Source: Prosapia bicincta
Taxonomy: Eukaryota; Arthropoda; Insecta; Hemiptera; Cercopidae
Length of the DNA stretch: 64,000 bases
NCBI GenBank assembly: GCA_036971475.1
Contig: JBAIZL010000005.1
Span: 178,027,386-178,091,385 of the forward strand
Direction: 5' to 3'
A program made the position numbers and the translations under genes. The notes beneath the pieces were generated by a model, which worked only from the letters and a program-made list of their open reading frames with translations, made no database searches and was not told the origin of the DNA. Positions 58,915 to 64,000 of the stretch are shown here, piece by piece. How positions within the stretch are numbered: the stretch's first letter is position 1; each line of letters begins with the position of its first letter.

Positions 58915-59690
58915 AGAATGTGCCGAGTGATATGTAGAGTTAACAATATACGGAGAATATTTCCGAGTGATATGTAGAGAAAACAATATACAAAGGATAT
59001 TCCTAGTGATATGTATTGATAACAATATAAGGAGGATATTGCGAGTGATATGCAGAGATAATAATATACGGAGGATATACCGAGTGGTATGTAAAGATAA
59101 CAAGCTGAGAGAATATTCCGACTGATATGCAGAGATAACAATATACGGAGGATATATCGAGTGGTACGTAAAGATAACATGCAGAGAGAATATTCCGACT
59201 GATACGCAGAGATAAAAATATAGGGTACTGAGGATATACCGAGTGGTATGTAAAGATAACATGCATAGAGAATATTCCGACTAATATGCAGAGATAACAA
59301 TATACGGAGAATATACCGAGTGGTATGTAAAGATAACAAGCAGAGGGAATATTCCGACTGATATTCAAAGATAACAATATACGGAGGATATACGGAGTGG
59401 TATGTAAAGATAATAAGCAGAGAGAATATTCCGACTAATATGCAGAGATAACAATATACGGAGAATATACCGAGTGGTATGTAAAGATAACAAGCAGAGG
59501 GAATATTCCGACTGATATTCAAAGATAACAATATACGGAGGATATACGGAGTGGTATGTAAAGATAATAAGCAGAGAGAATATTCCGACTGATATGCAGT
59601 GATAACAATATACAGAAGATATTCCGAGTGATATGTAAAGATAACATCATGCAGAGAGAATATTCCGACAGATATGCCGAGAGTATAAAC
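58915..59690. repeat. 77-bp array made of two ~38-bp halves
   Basis: CCGAGTGGTATG-type landmarks lie at 59,080, 59,157, 59,239, 59,316, 59,393, 59,470 and 59,547: 77 bp apart except one 82-bp step. Each unit has a GTGGTATGTAAAGATAACAA half and a CTGATATGCAGAGATAACAA half, so it arose from a shorter unit. The minus-strand frames of 98-242 codons (repeating YIPLGIFSVYCYLCI-like peptides) are repeat-derived. Confidence 0.93.
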
Positions 59691-59694
59691 AATT

Positions 59695-60075
59695 TTTCAT
59701 TCTTATAAAAAATCGATATTTGTGGATTAAGACTGTTTGAACTTAAGATCGGACGAGGTATAATTTGAGTGTCTTGAATTTTTAAAATGATTTTTTTTTT
59801 TGTCTCAAATAACAAATAATTTTACTACATAACTAAGAATCAAGATTTTGAGTTGCTTTCATACAATTAATTGTTGAGTTATATATATATAATGTGTTCA
59901 TTTTAACTAAAAAAAACTACTAAATGTATTGAGTATTGCAATATTTAAGGCCACGATGAAAGGTTTGTTCTACGTGTTGAACTCACAGTATTTCATTCAA
60001 GAAACAATATAGTAACCTCACAATAAAAGATAGTCTTATTCTCCTGGCGGCCTTGAAACATTCTCAAAGCAGATT

Positions 60076-60147
<72 letters not shown>

Positions 60148-61020
60148 TTGACAATTACAAAATATCTTGATTGCTCCAAAGTTATATAGTTAAGTAACTT
60201 CATGTTTTAAACACTCTATGTCTGTTGTAATCTAAACACTCTAGGAAAATTAACATCTTCCAGTGAATATTTGGTCTAATGAAATATAGTTGCCTGCAAA
60301 ATAAATAGATTACACAATATGAGAACAAATAAATGTTGGTAAAGGAAGTCATAAAATATATATTTTAAACTTTCATGTGATCTCAAATCATTAAACGCAA
60401 CATGCTATTAACTCTTTTTATCCTGAGTTAGAAAAAAATTCAAAGTACAGAAATGTATGCCTCATTATTAGCTTCTATTTACTTGAAGAAACAACATTTG
60501 GACTTTAAAATAAATATAAAATTTGGTTACAATAATAATTACGTAACAATAACATGTATTTATTATATAAAAGGGGTTTGTTAGATGTAACATACAGTAC
60601 AGTAGATTTCATAATTGATTTCATTTTAAAAAAATAAATGCAAAACTACCGTACTGCTATATAAGACTATATAGGCCTACTACCACTAAAGAGTTTCTGT
60701 AATGTTTTCGGTCTTCATGACGGAATCGTTTGGGTATCTTGAGTAATAAAATGCAGAAATTTACGTGAAGGCTTAAAAAACAACAAAAATAATAACCTGT
60801 TCAAAAGAATGACCGCAAAACTGAGCTATTTCTGTTAAAGATAATTACCATTTTATTCTTTACTCCTTAAAGAACTTTGCTTTTGTTCTTTGATAATTTT
60901 AATTGACCATATTGTTGCAAATGGACTATAAAACGTCTTACAAATATGAATAAATTGACAATAATAGTGCAGTATATGACCACTCCTTAAGCAAACAGTA
61001 GGAAAAAATAATAAAAGTTA
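59695..61020. other. AT-rich stretch
   Basis: Contains the (AT)n run listed separately and a TAGGCCT motif at 60,672. No gene recognised. Confidence 0.3.
60079..60142. repeat. (AT)n microsatellite
   Basis: Uninterrupted alternating A/T, about 64 bp. Confidence 0.97.
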
Positions 61021-61963
61021 CAGTGCTATGAATTATGAAGACTTAAAATTCAAGATGCTTGACAGAGTTGTGCCAGTTGCGAGTAAATATCTTACAAGGC
61101 TGGTAGTCGTTAACCCTGGTTCGTGGACGACTGCTTGGGCGCTTGGCAGGACAGACTAAATCATACATTCAATGAGATTTGTATAAATGATTTCACCAAC
61201 TGCCATTTTAGGTATGAGTAGTCAAGGCTACAGCGCTCGGACAACAGCTGAGCTGGATATAATATTTTATACATGTATATTATGCAAAACAGGCAAACTA
61301 ATGGAAAGCATTCGTTGCCTGAATACTCTTCAGAAACTATTTCTTGTTTTTCTTTATAGTCACGAAAAAATATTGTACAGATATATCTGCTTCATACAAC
61401 AAACAATTTTGTGAAAGAAAATATGAACATTTTTTAACTAATTTTATTCCTCATTTTCAAATTGACTTGAAGGGCCAAAAACTTCGTAAAGCTCAAATTC
61501 AACTTACTGATTTGAAAAGGCGTTGGTAAAGTCATGGAAAGGATGATGGATAACCACCTTCAGACAGTTTCCAGAGAAAATGTTCACATTAGCGCGCTTT
61601 GTTGACTTCCAAGGCGCGTACGACACAGTCAGTAGAAAAATCCACGTGAATAACTGCTCATATCAACATAAAGGGAAATATGTTGCGTTAGTCCCAAAGA
61701 TTTCACGAGGTTCAATATGAATATTTTTTTAATTCGGATAAGAAAAAAAATACGCCTTTTACAAAATAAGGGGCCTTCCCAAGGTGCTGTACTAAATGTG
61801 TGCTTTTTAATATAACGATAAACTACCTCCTCATCGAGCCAAAGAAGACACCTGACGTTCAAGGTTTGAGAAATGCAGATGACTTGGCAGTATGGGGTAC
61901 TAGCAGCAACATACACGCTCTTGGACATGTTATCAATGAAGCACTTCATTACCTCCACCTACG

Positions 61964-62410
61964 GTGAACTGGATACGACACGGTTGTGAGCATGGACAAA
62001 TGAGTAACCCGGTTATTGTCTACAAAAAAGCACATGGCTCAACTTACCAGCTGAAATGGTGCAAAAGACCAACTATTTTAGGTATGACGCTAGATATTAA
62101 GCTAAACTGGACTCACCCCATCGTAAACGCTCCAGCTAAACCCTCTCCTGTAAGCCTGAATTTTCTCCCAGGAACAACAGGGGAAGCGTTTCAGAACGTC
62201 CTGGCAGATATTTACAAGTCGCACATTAGACCTGTCTTGGAATACGGCTGCGAGGCCTACACAACTAGCGAGGCTACTAAGAAGAAACTGGACCTAGTTC
62301 AGACCAGTGCCCTACGGATTATGTGTGGTGCTGTATTTCCAACCCAAATCGGAGCTATGGAAGGTTATGCAGCTAGCGAGCCACTCGTAGTCTGCGATAA
62401 GGCACTCTAA
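61964..62410 (+). pseudogene. LINE RT thumb region fragment
   Basis: The longest intact frame of the LINE relic. It contains ILGMTLDIKLNWTHPI (the usual YLGVTLD.KL.W..HI motif), then a GTTGEAFQNVLADIYKSHIR segment followed by PVLEYGCEAYTT, and LDLVQTSALRIMCGA, all typical of the RT thumb/connection region of RNase H-bearing LINEs. It is not a functional gene: the catalytic motif C upstream is in another frame and is altered. Confidence 0.85.
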
Positions 62411-62696
62411 AAATGCCACGTAGGTTCTAGGAAACGTACTGTACTGCCAATCCCTGACTTCAGATTTAAAATACGTCGTTACAGAGAGTACTGGATCTGC
62501 AGGAGAAGTATCATATCAATCAGCGAAGCCCTTTTGTCTTCCACAAATTCGTCGGAAGACTTCTGATATGCCTGTGAACCTGTTTCTGCCTGGTATCATT
62601 CAACGGAAAACCTATATACCGACGTGTCTCTTGAGCATAACTGCATTAGAAATCCTGTATATCAACTACTCTGTGCTTGAATAGACTCTCGTCTAG

Positions 62697-63235
62697 ACTG
62701 ACGGATCCAGAGGAGCTGGGTTCTATACAACGTTCACAGAATGGTCCCCAGTGGGCTTACACGCACATAAGTTTGATGACGAAGTGACGACCATTTTTCA
62801 TGCGTTGAAGAGTTTTTAACTTGCACCGATTCAAAAAAGGTCTTTCTTCTTGGCTCAACCTCATTATTACAGATTATTACCACAAGAAGGCGATGTTATC
62901 GGAGAGTGCAAAGAATTACTATCCCGACTTCTGCCCAGAAAAAAAGTGCAACAATGGGCCTCTGGACATTGGAGTCTTGGCGGTAACGAGCGTGCTGAAG
63001 GCTTGCTGGAGCTGTTTATGACCTTCCCCGAGAGGATCCCACCTAAGTTATCCAGCTTCGTGTAACCTCATGAAAAGGACCATCAGGCAAATTATAAAGA
63101 GCGCCTGAGAAGGAGTGGGAAGCAGTGGCTTGTCAAGAGATATTGCTGTTAATACCTTTAGGTTGGAGACCGGCCATAACTATCTCCAAAGCCACCTTCA
63201 TCGAATGGGTCTTTCAAAAAAGTCTTGTAGATTCA
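62697..63235 (+). pseudogene. LINE RNase H and C-terminal tail remnants
   Basis: TDGSRGAGFYTTFTEWSP (62,697) carries the first RNase H Asp, FDDEVTTIFHAL (near 62,775) matches the Glu-bearing helix, and QWASGHWSLGGNERAEG (near 62,955) matches the HxG…GNExAD end of the domain, with Glu in place of the last catalytic Asp. The tail RLETGHNYLQSHLHRMGL follows near 63,160. Frame shifts and stops separate the blocks. Confidence 0.8.
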
Positions 63236-63289
63236 ATATTTCGTTGTAGCTTGTAAAAATAAAAATTGAAAATTTGCTTTCAGTGCACT

Positions 63290-63540
63290 TTTTGCGGGTC
63301 TAACTTCATTTCCTGAATAAATACCAACCTGTACATGTACTTAAATTTAATATCCACTGAGTACTCTTTAAATTTGGAATGCTTTTCGATTAAGAAAAAA
63401 TCTAATTCATTTACTTTTTTTTCACCTGTACTTAATTTTAAGTGTTTAAATGGCAGAAAACTGTGTTAATTTGTATTGGGGGTATAAATTAGCTCCCAGT
63501 TCACCTGGCATATCAACCGCCCCCCAAAATGGGGCTTATG
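63290..63540. repeat. dispersed repeat copy (partner at 33.3 kb)
   Basis: Shares CCTGTACATGTA- and GAGTACTCTTTAAATTTGGA-type blocks and a GGGGTATAAATTAGCTCC-type block with 33,300-33,560. It ends with a C-run/GGGG foldback (CCCCCCAAAATGGGG). Class unknown. Confidence 0.5.
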
Positions 63541-63544
63541 CCTG

Positions 63545-64000
63545 CGCTACTAATTACAACAGTTTGTAGTTTGATGTTTTAGACTTTGATGACTTAAAAC
63601 TGGAAAGTTTTCATTGGATAGATAGTTAGATAGATAGGGAGGAAAGTAAGAGAAGCTGGGCAGTAATACTTAAAGCTAGGTGGATAAAAAATAGGAAATA
63701 AGTACCCTGGAAATTACGAAATTCTTTACAGGCATAGAGGAGTCTCTAAATCCAATGCTAAAGATATGTTTCTACCTGGTTACAGTCAGCTTATATCTTC
63801 GCTCTTGATATAAGTGACTTTTTAAAACAATGCTCCCTCACCACTTTTGGTTTGAGCTGTCCCTAATTAAACGTAATGAAATCCTTAAGAAAACCACAAT
63901 GAAGTTAAGTTTAAACCACTAAAAATTATATTTTAATGGTTCATGGAGTTGCGGTTACCAAGAGCCGTAAACTATGATATTTTATTGTCTGTGTTAATTA
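63545..64000. other. end of window, nothing recognised
   Basis: A short GATA-rich stretch (63,618-63,640). No gene or repeat array. Confidence 0.3.

Larger units (their letters stand above)
61522..63250 (+). mobile_element. decayed LINE (RT + RNase H type)
   Basis: Conserved pieces of a non-LTR retrotransposon polyprotein occur in the right order but in different frames. A VGKVMERMMDNHLQ segment (61,522) matches the start of the RT fingers. FVDFQGAYDTV (61,598) is motif A. GPSQGAVLN (about 61,770) is motif B. LRNADDLAVW (61,866) is motif C, with the usual Tyr of YADD replaced by Asn. A thumb region, an RNase H TDGS block (62,697) and a C-terminal tail (TGHNYLQSHLHRMGL, near 63,165) follow. 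Only about 17 codons separate the first block from motif A, so part of the RT is deleted. The RNase H domain points to the I/Jockey/R1/LOA group; the clade is not determined. The 5' part, including the endonuclease, was not found. Confidence 0.85.

Noticed and set aside
58803..59815. Minus-strand frames up to 242 codons with repeated hydrophobic peptides
   Set aside because: Repeat-derived: the 77-bp array, or short extensions from it.
61629..61958. 109-codon minus-strand frame
   Set aside because: Antisense to RT motifs B and C of the LINE relic.

Overview
The window looks like nuclear DNA of an arthropod, most likely an insect. It is AT-rich (roughly one third G+C by eye), has no dense gene content, carries a degenerate TTAGGT-type stretch at 48.98-49.08 kb, and holds eukaryotic transposon families (hAT, pogo/Tigger-like, a tRNA-derived SINE, an RNase H-bearing LINE). 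There are no operons, ribosome binding sites or prokaryotic genes. The organism assignment is an inference.

The dominant feature is tandem repetition. At least fifteen arrays, unrelated to each other in sequence, have unit lengths of about 20, 72, 34, 178, 45, 106, 27, 137, 58, 40, 145, 164, 86, 65 and 77 bp. Together they cover about 18 kb, more than a quarter of the window. The largest are a 178-bp satellite (10.5-14.1 kb, about 20 copies), a 106-bp array (22.8-25.9 kb, 29 copies) and a 27-bp array (26.5-30.15 kb) organised into about 0.8-kb higher-order repeats. Several arrays have internal dimer or higher-order structure. Most long open frames in the window lie in these arrays and are not genes.

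Conventional genes are visible only as candidate exons found by eye: short open segments bounded by splice-like sites. On the + strand these are at 0.60-0.83, 1.07-1.20, 2.30-2.37, 4.98-5.11 and 9.50-9.57 kb, with more isolated candidates at 33.0, 36.0, 38.5, 48.0 and 49.3 kb. On the - strand two candidate last exons lie at 22.2 and 57.1 kb. I do not recognise the proteins. The arrays between the first group would then be intronic. The reading phases of the first group are only partly compatible, so a gene model needs transcript data.

Mobile elements: two different hAT elements sit back to back at 44,447-45,600, with the 8-bp target TCTAAAG-type sequence present three times. Three pogo/Tigger-like non-autonomous elements lie near 36.5, 38.8 and 46.1 kb. 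Two copies of one tRNA-derived SINE family lie at 6.6 kb (-) and 36.17 kb (+, with a 10-bp target duplication). Two long hairpins lie at 17.3 and 21.2 kb. A decayed LINE (reverse transcriptase, RNase H and C-terminal tail remnants) occupies about 61.5-63.25 kb. The remaining sequence is AT-rich and shows nothing I can name.
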